Below are positions 43,608 through 52,529 of a DNA stretch of 64,000 nt, piece by piece. The notes beneath the pieces are model-generated. The model saw only the letters and a list, made by a program, of their open reading frames with translations, did not search any database and was not told where the DNA came from. Numbering within the stretch: the stretch's first letter is position 1; each line of letters starts with the position of its first letter. Source of the stretch: Sphingomonas sp. SUN039 (GTDB lineage: Bacteria > Pseudomonadota > Alphaproteobacteria > Sphingomonadales > Sphingomonadaceae); the NCBI RefSeq assembly GCF_024758725.1, contig NZ_CP096972.1:726001-790000 (forward strand), in the 5' to 3' direction. Both the position numbers and the translations under genes were made by a program.

Positions 43608-44252
43608 ATGCAGCGCACGCGTTCGTCGCTTTTCCTGGGGGCCGGACTGGCTGCCATGACGCTCACCGGTTGCGCCGGTGGATCGGGTAGCGGTCCGCAA
43701 TTGCCGCCTGCCAGCTTCGTGCAGGCGACCGAGGGTCCGGGCGAAGAATATGTCATCGGGCCGCTCGACCAGCTCACGATCTTCGTATGGCGTAACCCCG
43801 AACTCGGTGCGAAGGTGCAGGTGCGCCCTGACGGCCGCATCACCACCCCGCTGATTTCGGACATGCCCGCCGTCGGCAAGACGGCGGCGCAGCTGCAGGA
43901 TGATTTGAAGGTTCAGTTGGCGCGCTACGTCAAGGATCCGATCGTTTCGGTCATCGTCGACAATTTCTCGGGCACCTATTCGCAGCAGGTCCGCGTCGTC
44001 GGGGCGACCGAAAAGCCGGCCTCGATCCCGTTCCGCGCCAATATGACTCTGCTCGACGCAATGATCGCGGTCGGGGGCTTGAACGAATATGCGGCGGGCG
44101 ACCGCGCGCGGCTGGTCCGTTTCGACAAGAACACCGGCAAGCAGACCGAATATGCGCTCCGCATCGGGCGGCTGCTGAAACAGGGCGATTCGCAAGCGAA
44201 CGTCCGGCTCCAGCCCGGCGACGTCATCATCATTCCGACCAGCGCGTTCTGA
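43608..44252 (+). CDS. Polysaccharide export lipoprotein, XrtA system (Wza/OPX family)
   Basis: This 214-residue export protein carries a lipobox LTGCAGG near residue 22 and the OPX/PES domain YVIGPLDQLTIFVWRNPELG, followed by SLBB-like repeats (SQQVRVVGATEKPASIP). It should form or gate the outer-membrane exit for exopolysaccharide. The 136-base region upstream (43472-43607) has no gene and probably holds the promoter for the 10-gene export run. Within it GTCCGGACGTCCGG is a dyad of unknown meaning. Confidence 0.9.
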   Translation: MQRTRSSLFLGAGLAAMTLTGCAGGSGSGPQLPPASFVQATEGPGEEYVIGPLDQLTIFVWRNPELGAKVQVRPDGRITTPLISDMPAVGKTAAQLQDDLKVQLARYVKDPIVSVIVDNFSGTYSQQVRVVGATEKPASIPFRANMTLLDAMIAVGGLNEYAAGDRARLVRFDKNTGKQTEYALRIGRLLKQGDSQANVRLQPGDVIIIPTSAF

Positions 44253-44265
44253 GGGGTCGAATCGA

Positions 44266-45798
44266 GTGGGCAACATCTACGACGAGGCGCTGGTTGCGCT
44301 CCACGGCGTTTGGCGTCGGCGCTGGCTGGCGCTCGCGGTTGCGTGGGGCATCGGCCTGCTCGGCTGGATGGTCGTCAGCCTGATTCCCAACACCTATAAA
44401 TCCGAAGCCCGCATCTATGTGCAGGCCGCCTCGCTGCTGCCCGACAAGGTCGGCATGTCGGCGGGCGAGCAAAAGGCGAACATCGAAACCGTCCGCCAGA
44501 CGCTGACTTCGGTCGACAATCTGCAAAAGGTCGTGCGCGGCACCGAACTCGCCAACCATGTGTCGAGCGATGCCGAGATTTTGGGCAAGGCGGGCAGCCT
44601 GCAAAAGGCGATCACCATCGTTGCCGAGCAGGACAATCTGTTCAAGATCAGCGCGGTCGTCGCCGAAGGCAGCATGTCCGACGCCGAGAACGCCAAGCTG
44701 TCGAAGGCCGTCGTCCAGAAACTGATCGACCTGTTCGTCGACGGCAATCTGCGCGACGGGCGGACCGAAACCGGCACCAGCCTGAAATTCCTCGACGCGC
44801 AGATCGAACAGCGCGGCGTGCAACTCGCGCAGGTCGAGGCGAAACGCGCCGCGTTCGAATCGAAATATTTGAGCGCATTGCCCGGCGGCGGCTCGATTGC
44901 CGAGCGTGTCGCACTGGCGCGCAGCGAATTGTCGCGGGTGTCGTCGGATTACGCGGCTGCCGCCAGCGGTCTCGCGGCGGTCAACGGCCAGCTGGCCAGC
45001 ACCCCGGCCACCAACAATACGCCCGGTTCGGTCGTCAGCAGCGTCGACGGTCGCGTCGCGCAGATCCAGGGCCAGATTTCCGAGGGCCAGTCGCGTGGCT
45101 GGACCGACAATCATCCCGACATGGTCGCCCTGCGCGGCCAGCTTGCCCGCGCCAGGGCGGCGGGCGGCGGTGGCTCGCGGGTCGTGGCGGGGACGTCCAC
45201 CCAGAACCCGATGTACGTGACCCTGCGCTCGATGCAGGCCGAAAAACAGGCGACAGCCGGTGCACTCGGCGCGCGCAAGGCGCAGCTTGAGGGCGAGATC
45301 AACCGCATCCTGTCGCTGCAGGCGTCCGATCCCGAATTCAGCGCCGCGCAGAACGGCATCGACCGGGACTATCAGGTGCTGAAGACGCAGTACGACAAGC
45401 TACTTGCCGACCGTGAAGACCTGCGCCTGCGCGGTCAGGTCCAGGCGCAGACGTCGCCGGTCAAATTCAACGTCATCGACCCGCCTTCGGCGCCGTCGGT
45501 GCCGTCGTCGCCGAACCGGCCGCTGTTGCTGACGCTTGTCCTGCTGGCGGCGATCGGCGGCGGTATCGGCGCGGCGTTCGGCTACGGCCAGTTGCAAACG
45601 ACCTACCCGACCGCAACGCGGCTGGAGCGGGCCAGCGGCCTGCCGGTCATCGGCACGATCACTGAAGTCGTCCGCTCGTCCGAACGCGTGTTCCGCCGCA
45701 AGCGGTTGCGCCAGTTCGCGGGCGGCACGGCGGCACTCGTCGGCATGTGGGCACTGCTGATGGTCGTGGAATTCGTCCGGCGGAGCATGGTGGCGTGA
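44266..45798 (+). CDS. XrtA system polysaccharide chain length determinant (Wzz-like)
   Basis: This 510-residue inner-membrane protein has an N-terminal Wzz domain with one helix (LALAVAWGIGLLGWMVVSLI, about 24-43). Long periplasmic coiled-coil segments cover about 180-410, and a pair of C-terminal hydrophobic stretches follows (LLLTLVLLAAIGGGIGAAFG; ALVGMWALLMVVEFV). It is a stand-alone Wzc-like periplasmic part; the kinase is encoded separately just after. The GTG start at 44266 is 13 bases after the export gene, and its stop overlaps the kinase GTG start. Confidence 0.88.
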   Translation: MGNIYDEALVALHGVWRRRWLALAVAWGIGLLGWMVVSLIPNTYKSEARIYVQAASLLPDKVGMSAGEQKANIETVRQTLTSVDNLQKVVRGTELANHVSSDAEILGKAGSLQKAITIVAEQDNLFKISAVVAEGSMSDAENAKLSKAVVQKLIDLFVDGNLRDGRTETGTSLKFLDAQIEQRGVQLAQVEAKRAAFESKYLSALPGGGSIAERVALARSELSRVSSDYAAAASGLAAVNGQLASTPATNNTPGSVVSSVDGRVAQIQGQISEGQSRGWTDNHPDMVALRGQLARARAAGGGGSRVVAGTSTQNPMYVTLRSMQAEKQATAGALGARKAQLEGEINRILSLQASDPEFSAAQNGIDRDYQVLKTQYDKLLADREDLRLRGQVQAQTSPVKFNVIDPPSAPSVPSSPNRPLLLTLVLLAAIGGGIGAAFGYGQLQTTYPTATRLERASGLPVIGTITEVVRSSERVFRRKRLRQFAGGTAALVGMWALLMVVEFVRRSMVA

Positions 45799-46754
45799 GC
45801 GAGGCAGCAATGAGCAACGACAACCGCCGGGACTCGCTGATCGAGCGTGCCGCCGAAGTCTATGATTTCGGGGCCGCACTGCGTGGACGCGGCGGGTTTG
45901 CACCCGTCATCGAGGAACCCCGTGCTCCTGCGGAGGCAGGAGCCATGCCGGTCGAACGCGTGACAACCGCAAAGATTGCACCCGTCGCCGCCGCTCCTGT
46001 TTTCGCAGGAGCACAGCGTGGCCCCGTCGCCACAATCGACCGCACCCTGCTGCGCGACAACGGGTTCATCATCCCCGATTCGCCCATCGACACGCTTGCC
46101 GAGGAATTCCGCCTGGTGAAGCGTCAGTTGCTGCTGCGCGCGACTGCACAGCCGGGCGAACGCACGGCGAAGGACCGCATGGTCCTCGTCTGCTCGGCAC
46201 AGCCCAATGAGGGCAAGACATTCTGCGCGGTCAACCTCGCCTTGAGCCTCGCCAGCGAGCGCGACAGCGAAGTGCTGCTCGTCGATGCTGATGTCGCCAA
46301 ACCGCAAGTGCTCTCGACGCTCGGCCTGCCCAGTTCGGGCGGTCTGATCGACGCGATCGCCGATCCGTTGCTCGACGTCGAGCGGCTGATCGTCCGCACC
46401 GATATTCCCAAATTGTCGGTCCTGCCCGCGGGCAGGGCGACCAACGACGATACAGAATTGCTGTCATCGGCGCGCGCGGCGGAAATTATCGCGGGCCTCG
46501 CGACCGCCAACGAACGCCGCATCGTCATCATCGATTCGGCGCCCGCGCTCGCCGCCTCGCCTGCGTCCGTGCTCGCACACCGCGTCGGGCGCATCCTGAT
46601 GATCGTCCGTGCCGACCGCACCAAGGAATCGGATCTTCAGGAAGCCATCGCGCTGCTCGACGGCTGCAACGACATTTCACTGCTGCTCAACGGAGCCAGC
46701 TTTTTCGGGACCAACCGGACCTACGGGTCGTATTACGGATCGGAACAGTCATGA
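45795..46754 (+). CDS. XrtA-associated tyrosine-protein kinase (BY-kinase) carrying an in-frame repeat
   Basis: This 319-residue (GTG 45795) or 314-residue (ATG 45810) BY-kinase controls polymer length with the adjacent Wzz-like protein. Walker A is VCSAQPNEGKTFCAVNLALS, Walker A' is VLLVDADVAKP, and the C-terminal tyrosine cluster RTYGSYYGSEQS is the likely autophosphorylation site. Codons 45922-46014 (31 codons) are a palindromic repeat doublet inserted in frame between the N-terminal region and the kinase core. It encodes APAEAGA and APVFAGAQ segments, and the kinase motifs themselves are intact. Confidence 0.9.
   Translation: MSEAAMSNDNRRDSLIERAAEVYDFGAALRGRGGFAPVIEEPRAPAEAGAMPVERVTTAKIAPVAAAPVFAGAQRGPVATIDRTLLRDNGFIIPDSPIDTLAEEFRLVKRQLLLRATAQPGERTAKDRMVLVCSAQPNEGKTFCAVNLALSLASERDSEVLLVDADVAKPQVLSTLGLPSSGGLIDAIADPLLDVERLIVRTDIPKLSVLPAGRATNDDTELLSSARAAEIIAGLATANERRIVIIDSAPALAASPASVLAHRVGRILMIVRADRTKESDLQEAIALLDGCNDISLLLNGASFFGTNRTYGSYYGSEQS
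45922..46014. repeat. GCTCCTGC-type palindromic doublet inside the BY-kinase gene
   Basis: Left arm 45922-45944 (hairpin GCTCCTGC-GGAG-GCAGGAGC) and right arm 45993-46014 (GCTCCTG-TTTTCG-CAGGAGC) are the same family as the rpsB-tsf doublet. The spacer is 48 bases. The 93 bases equal 31 codons, so the reading frame is kept. Spacing and sequence suggest an inserted element, not divergence of the kinase. Confidence 0.88.
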
Positions 46755-48355
46755 TGCGGAGCCTTCCCATCGCGGCGCTCGCGGCAGTCGTCGTCTTCGC
46801 GCCCTCGGCCGAAGCCAAGAAGCGGACCGAGCTTCACCCCTATCTCGAGGTCGACCAGACCGCGCTTGCCGACCTGAAGGGTCGCGGGCCGGTTTCGACC
46901 TATACGACGGTTGCGGCAGGCATCGACGCCTATACCAGCACGCCGCGCGCCGACGCGCAGATCAGCGCGCGCTACGAATACCGCAAAGGCTGGGGCCGCA
47001 ACGCCCAGGACGCGCATGTCATCTCGGGCCTCGCGCGCGGTCGCTACGAAGTCGTGCCGAACCTGTTGCAGCTCGACGCCGGCGCGCTTGCCACGCGGAC
47101 ACGCACGGACATTCGCGGCACATCGCTCAATCCGGGCCTCGGCAATCCGTCGAACACCAGCCAGCTCTATTCGGCCTATGTCGGGCCGTCGCTGTCGACG
47201 CATGTCGGCCAGCTCGGCGTCACTGCCTTTTACCGCCTCGGCTATACCAAGGTCGAAAGCGAAACCCGCACGGCGCTGGCGACCGGCAGCCCGGTCATCG
47301 GCACGTTCGACAGCGCGGTCGGCCATTCGGCGGGTCTCAGCGTCGGCATGAAAAGCGGCTTGTTGCCGTTCGGCTGGACGGTGTCGGGCGGCTATTCGCG
47401 CGAGGACGCCAGCCAGCTCGACCAGCGCTACGAAGGCAAGTTCGCCCGCGCCGATGTCGTTCTTCCGGTGACGCCGACCGTCGCCATCACCGGCGGGGTC
47501 GGTTACGAGAAAATCACTGCGAGCCAGCGCGATCCCGTGCGCGATGCGACCGGCAATCCGGTGGTGACGCCGTCGGGGCGCTACGTCACCGACCAGAGTT
47601 CGCCGCGCCGCCTGTCGTATGACACCTCGGGCTTTATCTGGGATACCGGCGTCCTGTGGCGGCCCAGCCGCCGCACCTCGCTCGAGGCCAAGGTCGGCCG
47701 TCGCTATGGCAGCATGACCTATATCGGCGATTTCAGCTGGCAGATGAGCGAGAATGAATCGTTCCAGGTCGGTGCCTATGACGGCGTCACGACCTTCGGC
47801 CAGCAGCTCGGCGGCGCGCTGTCGCGCGTGCCGACGCGCTTTGTCGTGTCGAGCGATCCGTTCAACAACCAGTTCGGCGGCTGCGTTTATGGCGGCGAAG
47901 GGCAGGGGGCCGGTTCGTGCCTGTCGCCCGCGCTGCAATCGGTGTCGCAGGGCGTTTATCGCAGCCGCGGCATCGGCGCGATCTACCGCAAATCGGCCGG
48001 CCGTTTCGGCTGGGGCCTGGCGGCGGGCTATGCGCAGCGTCGCTTCTACGCACCGCCGGTCGCGGGCTTTGCAATCAACGGCGCGACCGATTCGAGCGTT
48101 TATGTGCAGGGCGGTCTCAGCTACCAGATCGACGAGAAGTCGAACCTCGATACCTCGGCGTACATCAACTGGTACGATTCGGGCGTGGCGGGTGCACCGC
48201 GCGTCACGGGTGTCGGTGCCACCGCCAGCTATCGCCGCAACTTCGGCCCACGCTTCTCGGGTCAGGCAGCGGTGGGGCTATATTCCAGCCAGGTCGAAGG
48301 GTTCGAGTCGAGCCTGACCGGCGCGGCGCAGATCGGCGCACGATACACCTTCTAG
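46751..48355 (+). CDS. XrtA/PEP-CTERM system-associated outer-membrane beta-barrel protein
   Basis: This 534-residue protein has a signal peptide (MMRSLPIAALAAVVVFAPSA). It consists of alternating beta strands with aromatic ends, e.g. GRYEVVPNLLQLDAGALATR and LGVTAFYRLGYTKV, closing with the C-terminal strand AAQIGARYTF. It fits the outer-membrane protein seen in PEP-CTERM loci (TIGR03016 type), probably the polymer exit channel. The first ATG overlaps the kinase stop (ATGA). Confidence 0.85.
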   Translation: MMRSLPIAALAAVVVFAPSAEAKKRTELHPYLEVDQTALADLKGRGPVSTYTTVAAGIDAYTSTPRADAQISARYEYRKGWGRNAQDAHVISGLARGRYEVVPNLLQLDAGALATRTRTDIRGTSLNPGLGNPSNTSQLYSAYVGPSLSTHVGQLGVTAFYRLGYTKVESETRTALATGSPVIGTFDSAVGHSAGLSVGMKSGLLPFGWTVSGGYSREDASQLDQRYEGKFARADVVLPVTPTVAITGGVGYEKITASQRDPVRDATGNPVVTPSGRYVTDQSSPRRLSYDTSGFIWDTGVLWRPSRRTSLEAKVGRRYGSMTYIGDFSWQMSENESFQVGAYDGVTTFGQQLGGALSRVPTRFVVSSDPFNNQFGGCVYGGEGQGAGSCLSPALQSVSQGVYRSRGIGAIYRKSAGRFGWGLAAGYAQRRFYAPPVAGFAINGATDSSVYVQGGLSYQIDEKSNLDTSAYINWYDSGVAGAPRVTGVGATASYRRNFGPRFSGQAAVGLYSSQVEGFESSLTGAAQIGARYTF

Positions 48356-48372
48356 GGGCAGGGCAAGACAAG

Positions 48373-49491
48373 ATGAGTTACATCGATCATTACAGCCTGA
48401 CCGCCGCGCCGTTCGCGCTGACGCCCGACCCGCGTTTCTGGTTCGAGAGCGCCACGCACAAAAAGGCGATGGCGTACCTCGGCTACGGGCTGCAGCAGGG
48501 CGAGGGTTTTGTTGTCGTCACCGGCGAGGTCGGCGCGGGCAAGACCACGCTGGTCGGCCTGCTGATGGAGCGGCTCGACCCCGCGCGTGTGGCAGTGGTC
48601 AAGCTGGTTTCGACGCAGGTCGAGGGCGACGACATGCTTCGTCTCGCGGCGCAGGGATTCGACCTGCCGACCGAGGGTGTCGCCAAGGCCCAGCTGCTCG
48701 GGCGGATCGAGAGCTATCTGATCGATCGTGCCCGCGAAGGCCGCAAGACCCTGTTGATCGTCGATGAGGCGCAGAATCTGCCGGTGTCGGCACTCGAAGA
48801 GCTGCGGATGCTCTCGAACTTCCAGTCGGGCGGACGTGCGCTGCTCCAGATCCTGCTGCTCGGCCAGCCCGAGTTCCGCGAGCGGCTCGCGTCGCCCGAA
48901 ATGGAGCAGCTGCGCCAGCGCGTCATCGCGACCCACCACCTCGACGGCATGACCGCCGACGAAGTGAAGCCCTATCTCGAACACCGCCTCGGTGTGGTCG
49001 GCTGGAATGGCCGTCCGCAGATCGGCGACGGCGCGGCGCGCGCGATCCACGCCGCATCGGGAGGAATCCCGCGCCGGATCAACCAGCTGGCCACGCGCGC
49101 CCTGCTATCGGCAGCGCTGGAGGGTGCGGAACTGATCGACAGCGCCTTGATCGACGACGTCGTGGGCGACCTCAGTGCGGACCAGAAGGCGGTAACTGCG
49201 GTGCCGCAGCCCCTCGCAGCCGCCGTGGCCTCCGAAGTCGTGGCATCCGAAGCCGTCGCGCCGGCAGCCCTCGCCTCGGCGGCCGGGCCAGTCACGGCGG
49301 CGGTCCCGGAGACGGTGGAGGTGCTGCGGGACGATCCGCGCACCGACGATCACGCCGCGCGCATCACGCTGCTCGAACAGCAGGTCGAGGCGCAGGAAGC
49401 AGCACTCCGCCGTGTGCTGACCCTGATGATCGACTGGGTCGAGCGCGACGAAGCACAAATCCACGATTTGCCGCGCGCACGTCCTGCCTGA
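48373..49491 (+). CDS. XrtA-associated AAA ATPase (ExeA/general-secretion-like)
   Basis: This 372-residue ATPase starts MSYIDHYSLTAAPFALTPDP, with Walker A TGEVGAGKTTLVG near residue 50 and Walker B TLLIVDEAQNLP near 130, then sensor RGIPRRIN-like SGGIPRRINQLAT. It belongs to the ExeA-like group found in XrtA loci. The C-terminus (about 275-372) is an alanine/valine-rich linker followed by a coiled coil (LLEQQVEAQEAALRRVLTLM). The start was chosen by homology to the family. Confidence 0.9.
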   Translation: MSYIDHYSLTAAPFALTPDPRFWFESATHKKAMAYLGYGLQQGEGFVVVTGEVGAGKTTLVGLLMERLDPARVAVVKLVSTQVEGDDMLRLAAQGFDLPTEGVAKAQLLGRIESYLIDRAREGRKTLLIVDEAQNLPVSALEELRMLSNFQSGGRALLQILLLGQPEFRERLASPEMEQLRQRVIATHHLDGMTADEVKPYLEHRLGVVGWNGRPQIGDGAARAIHAASGGIPRRINQLATRALLSAALEGAELIDSALIDDVVGDLSADQKAVTAVPQPLAAAVASEVVASEAVAPAALASAAGPVTAAVPETVEVLRDDPRTDDHAARITLLEQQVEAQEAALRRVLTLMIDWVERDEAQIHDLPRARPA

Positions 49492-49510
49492 CTCCGCTAA
49501 GGAGGCGGCA

Positions 49511-50350
49511 ATGCTCAACGCACTCTCCGTCGATGTCGAGGACTGGTATATGGTCGGCGCGTTCGAGCGCACGATCAGCCGCGCCGACTGGCCGTCGAAA
49601 GAAGTCCGTGTCGAACGCAACACCGATGCGGTGCTCGCCCTGTTCGGCGATGCGGGCGTCAAGGCGACCTTTTTCACCCTCGGCTGTGTCGCGGCGGCGC
49701 ATCCCGCGCTGATCCGGCGGATGGTGGACGCCGGTCATGAGGTCGCGAGCCATGGCTGGGACCATGTCCGGGTTTTCGAGATGACGGCCGAGCAGTTCCG
49801 CGCCGATACGCGCCGCGCACGCGCCACGCTTGAGGATGCCTCGGGACAGGCAGTGACCGGCTATCGCGCGCCCAGCTTTTCGATCGATGCGCGCACGCCC
49901 TGGGCGCACGGCATTCTCGCCGACGAGGGCTATGCCTATTCGTCGAGCGTCGCGCCGCTGAAGCACGACCATTACGGACAGGCCGATGCACCGCGCGGTG
50001 CTTGGAAACCCGCTGCGGGCAGCGAGCTGATCGAACTGCCACCCGCCGTCGTCGATATTGCGGGGCGGACATTGGGGACCGGCGGCGGCTTTTTTCGCCT
50101 GCTCCCCTATGCACTTTCGCGCTACGGCATGCGGCAAGTGAACGGGGCAGGGCGACCGGCGACTTTCTATTTCCACCCCTGGGACATGGACCCGGGCCAG
50201 CCGTTCGTGGCCGATGCGCCGCTGCGTTCGAAGCTGCGCCATTACCCCAATCTTGCGCGCATGGCGGGCAAGCTGCGCCGACTGGCGAAGGACTTCGACT
50301 GGGGCCGCTACGACACCGTCGTGGAGCGCGAACGCGCACGGATGGCGTGA
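49511..50350 (+). CDS. Polysaccharide deacetylase, XrtA system
   Basis: This 279-residue NodB-like deacetylase has MLNALSVDVEDWYMVGAFER with catalytic Asp pair region DVED. It continues with VKATFFTLGCVAAAHPALI, the zinc motif HEVASHGWDHVRVFEM (two His), and a late FYFHPWDMDPGQP. The AAGGAGG at 49499-49505 precedes ATG 49511 by 5 bases, the strongest ribosome-binding site in the operon. Stop and next start overlap by one base. It removes N-acetyl groups from the exopolysaccharide, a role inferred from family and context. Confidence 0.93.
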   Translation: MLNALSVDVEDWYMVGAFERTISRADWPSKEVRVERNTDAVLALFGDAGVKATFFTLGCVAAAHPALIRRMVDAGHEVASHGWDHVRVFEMTAEQFRADTRRARATLEDASGQAVTGYRAPSFSIDARTPWAHGILADEGYAYSSSVAPLKHDHYGQADAPRGAWKPAAGSELIELPPAVVDIAGRTLGTGGGFFRLLPYALSRYGMRQVNGAGRPATFYFHPWDMDPGQPFVADAPLRSKLRHYPNLARMAGKLRRLAKDFDWGRYDTVVERERARMA

Positions 50351-51366
50351 TGCACGTCCGTCTCGCCACCCCTGATGACGATGCCGCCATCGCCGCCTAT
50401 GTCGCGGGCCATGCGGCTGCGACGGCATTCCACCGGCTGGAGTGGGGACGGGCGGTGGCCAGGGGGTGCGGGCAAAAGGCGCATGTTCTGGTCGCTGAAG
50501 GGGAGGAGCTGTGCGGCATCCTTCCTCTGACTGAGCTGCACTCGCCTCTTTTCGGTCGCGCCTTGGCGTCCAGCGGGTTCGCGGTCGGCGGCGGCATCCT
50601 TGCCGATGACGAGGCGACCGGCGAGGCGCTTGCAGCCGAGGCGCTGGCGATGGCTGCGCGCCTTTCGGTCCCCGGCGTCGAGCTGCGCGGCGGGTATTTG
50701 CCGCAGGGCTGGGACCGCGACGACACGACCTATCTCGGCTTCGTCCGCGACCTCGCCGACGACGACGAGGCCGAACTGCTCGCCATCCCGCGCAAACAGC
50801 GCGCCGAGGTGCGGAAGGCGCTCGGCTTCGAGCTAACCACCGATCTGGGCGACCGCGACGCGCATTACCATGTCTATGCGACCAGCGTCCGCAACCTCGG
50901 TACGCCGGTATTCCCGAAGGCGCTGTTCGCCGAAGTGCTCGACGCGTTCGGCGACGATGCCGATATCCTGACTGTACGCAGGGATGGCGTTCCGCTCGCG
51001 AGCGTGTTGTCGCTCTATCACCGGGGAATCGTGATGCCCTATTGGGGCGGCGGCACGGCGGACGCGCGCAAATGGCGGGCCAACGACCTGATGTATTTCG
51101 CGCTGATGGGCCATGCCCGCGCGCGGGCTTGCACACGCTTCGACTTCGGTCGCTCGAAAGCCGGGACGGGCGCGGCGGCCTTCAAGCACAATTGGGGGTT
51201 TGAGGGACAACCGCTTGTTTACGCGTCGAAAACGCTCGATGGACGACCCAAGCGCAGCGTCAATCCGCTCGACCCGAAGTACAGCCTTCAGGTCAAATTG
51301 TGGAGCAAACTGCCGCTGGCCGTCGCCAATCGCCTCGGCCCGATGATCGCGCGGGGGCTGGGGTGA
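50350..51366 (+). CDS. FemAB-related protein, XrtA/PEP-CTERM system-associated
   Basis: This 338-residue protein begins MHVRLATPDDDAAIAAYVAG and follows the FemAB/peptidyltransferase-like layout: EWGRAVARGCGQKAHVLVAE, RKQRAEVRKALGFELTTDLG and MYFALMGHARARACTRFDFG with GRSKAGTGAAAFKHNWGF. FemAB proteins add amino acids from aminoacyl-tRNA; here it may modify a sugar or peptide in the XrtA pathway. It is coupled to the deacetylase by a 1-base overlap and to the glycosyltransferase by 4 bases. Confidence 0.85.
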   Translation: MHVRLATPDDDAAIAAYVAGHAAATAFHRLEWGRAVARGCGQKAHVLVAEGEELCGILPLTELHSPLFGRALASSGFAVGGGILADDEATGEALAAEALAMAARLSVPGVELRGGYLPQGWDRDDTTYLGFVRDLADDDEAELLAIPRKQRAEVRKALGFELTTDLGDRDAHYHVYATSVRNLGTPVFPKALFAEVLDAFGDDADILTVRRDGVPLASVLSLYHRGIVMPYWGGGTADARKWRANDLMYFALMGHARARACTRFDFGRSKAGTGAAAFKHNWGFEGQPLVYASKTLDGRPKRSVNPLDPKYSLQVKLWSKLPLAVANRLGPMIARGLG

Positions 51367-52529
51367 GCGGAACGGATATCCTCTTCCTCGCCCATCGCTT
51401 GCCCTGGCCGCCTGATCGCGGCGACCGTATCCGGTCGTGGCACATGCTCGAGGCGCTGGCGAAGCTGCGGCCCGTGCATGTCGTCACGCCGCTCGACAGC
51501 GCCGAAGACCGCCAGCACATCGCCAAGGTCGAAAGCGTGGCCGCCAGCGTGACCACCGCCGTGCGCCCGTCATCGAAGGGGATTGCGGTCGCCCGCGCAC
51601 TGTTGACGGGTCTCCCCGCTTCGGTCGCGCTGTTTTCGGTGCCGGTTCTGCATCAGGCGGTCCGCAACCGGCTCGCATCGGGCGAAATCGGCACGGTCTT
51701 CGCCTTTTCCGGGCAAATGGCGCATTATGTCCCCTTGGGGGTCGGGGCGCGCTTCATCATGGATTTCGTCGACATGGATTCGGCGAAATTCGCGCAGCAG
51801 GGCGCGAGCGCCCACGGCCTGTCGGGCCTCGCGCTGCGTCATGAGGCGAAACGCCTGCTGGCATTCGAGACCGCGACGGCTCGTCGCGCCGACGCGGCGC
51901 TGTTCGTCAGCGAAGCCGAAGCCGCGCTGTTCCGGACGACAACGGGACTGTCCGCCCAGACACTCGAAAACGGCGTCGATGCCGCGCATTTTGCGCCTGA
52001 CGCGGTCGAGCCAGCCGATGCCCCGCATCCCCTAATCGTCTTCACCGGGCAAATGGATTACGCGCCCAATGTCGAAGCGGTGACCGGCTTCGTCAGGGAC
52101 GTCTTGCCGTCGCTGCCGACCGCCACTTTCGCCATCGTCGGGCGCTCGCCGACCGCTGCCGTCAGGGCGCTTGCCGCGCCCAACGTGATCGTTACCGGTG
52201 AGGTGCCCGATACCCGGCCTTGGCTTGCTGCTGCCGATGTGGTGGTCGCGCCGCTCGCGCTCGCAAGGGGCATCCAGAACAAGGTGCTGGAAGCGATGGC
52301 GATGGGTAAAGCCGTTGTCGCTTCACCCGCCGCTGCTGACGGGATAGATGCCGAGGCGGGGGCCGAACTGCTTGTCGCCGATACACCGGCGGCGCAGGCA
52401 GCGGTCATCGGTACGCTGCTTGCCGATCCGTTGCACGCCCGCGCCATCGGGACCGCAGCGCGCGACCTCGTGCGATCGCGCTACAGCTGGTCCGCGTGCC
52501 TGGCCCCGCTGGCGGGGTTGGTGGCGTGA
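51363..52529 (+). CDS. Glycosyltransferase, XrtA/PEP-CTERM system (GT4-like)
   Basis: This 388-residue glycosyltransferase begins ILFLAHRLPWPPDRGDRIRS. The GT-B donor half has LIVFTGQMDYAPNVEAVTGF and the E-x7-E-like VVAPLALARGIQNKVLEAMA near residue 310. It belongs to the TIGR03087-type sugar transferases of exosortase loci. The GTG start at 51363 overlaps the FemAB-like stop, and its stop overlaps the exosortase GTG start. Confidence 0.9.
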   Translation: MSGTDILFLAHRLPWPPDRGDRIRSWHMLEALAKLRPVHVVTPLDSAEDRQHIAKVESVAASVTTAVRPSSKGIAVARALLTGLPASVALFSVPVLHQAVRNRLASGEIGTVFAFSGQMAHYVPLGVGARFIMDFVDMDSAKFAQQGASAHGLSGLALRHEAKRLLAFETATARRADAALFVSEAEAALFRTTTGLSAQTLENGVDAAHFAPDAVEPADAPHPLIVFTGQMDYAPNVEAVTGFVRDVLPSLPTATFAIVGRSPTAAVRALAAPNVIVTGEVPDTRPWLAAADVVVAPLALARGIQNKVLEAMAMGKAVVASPAAADGIDAEAGAELLVADTPAAQAAVIGTLLADPLHARAIGTAARDLVRSRYSWSACLAPLAGLVA

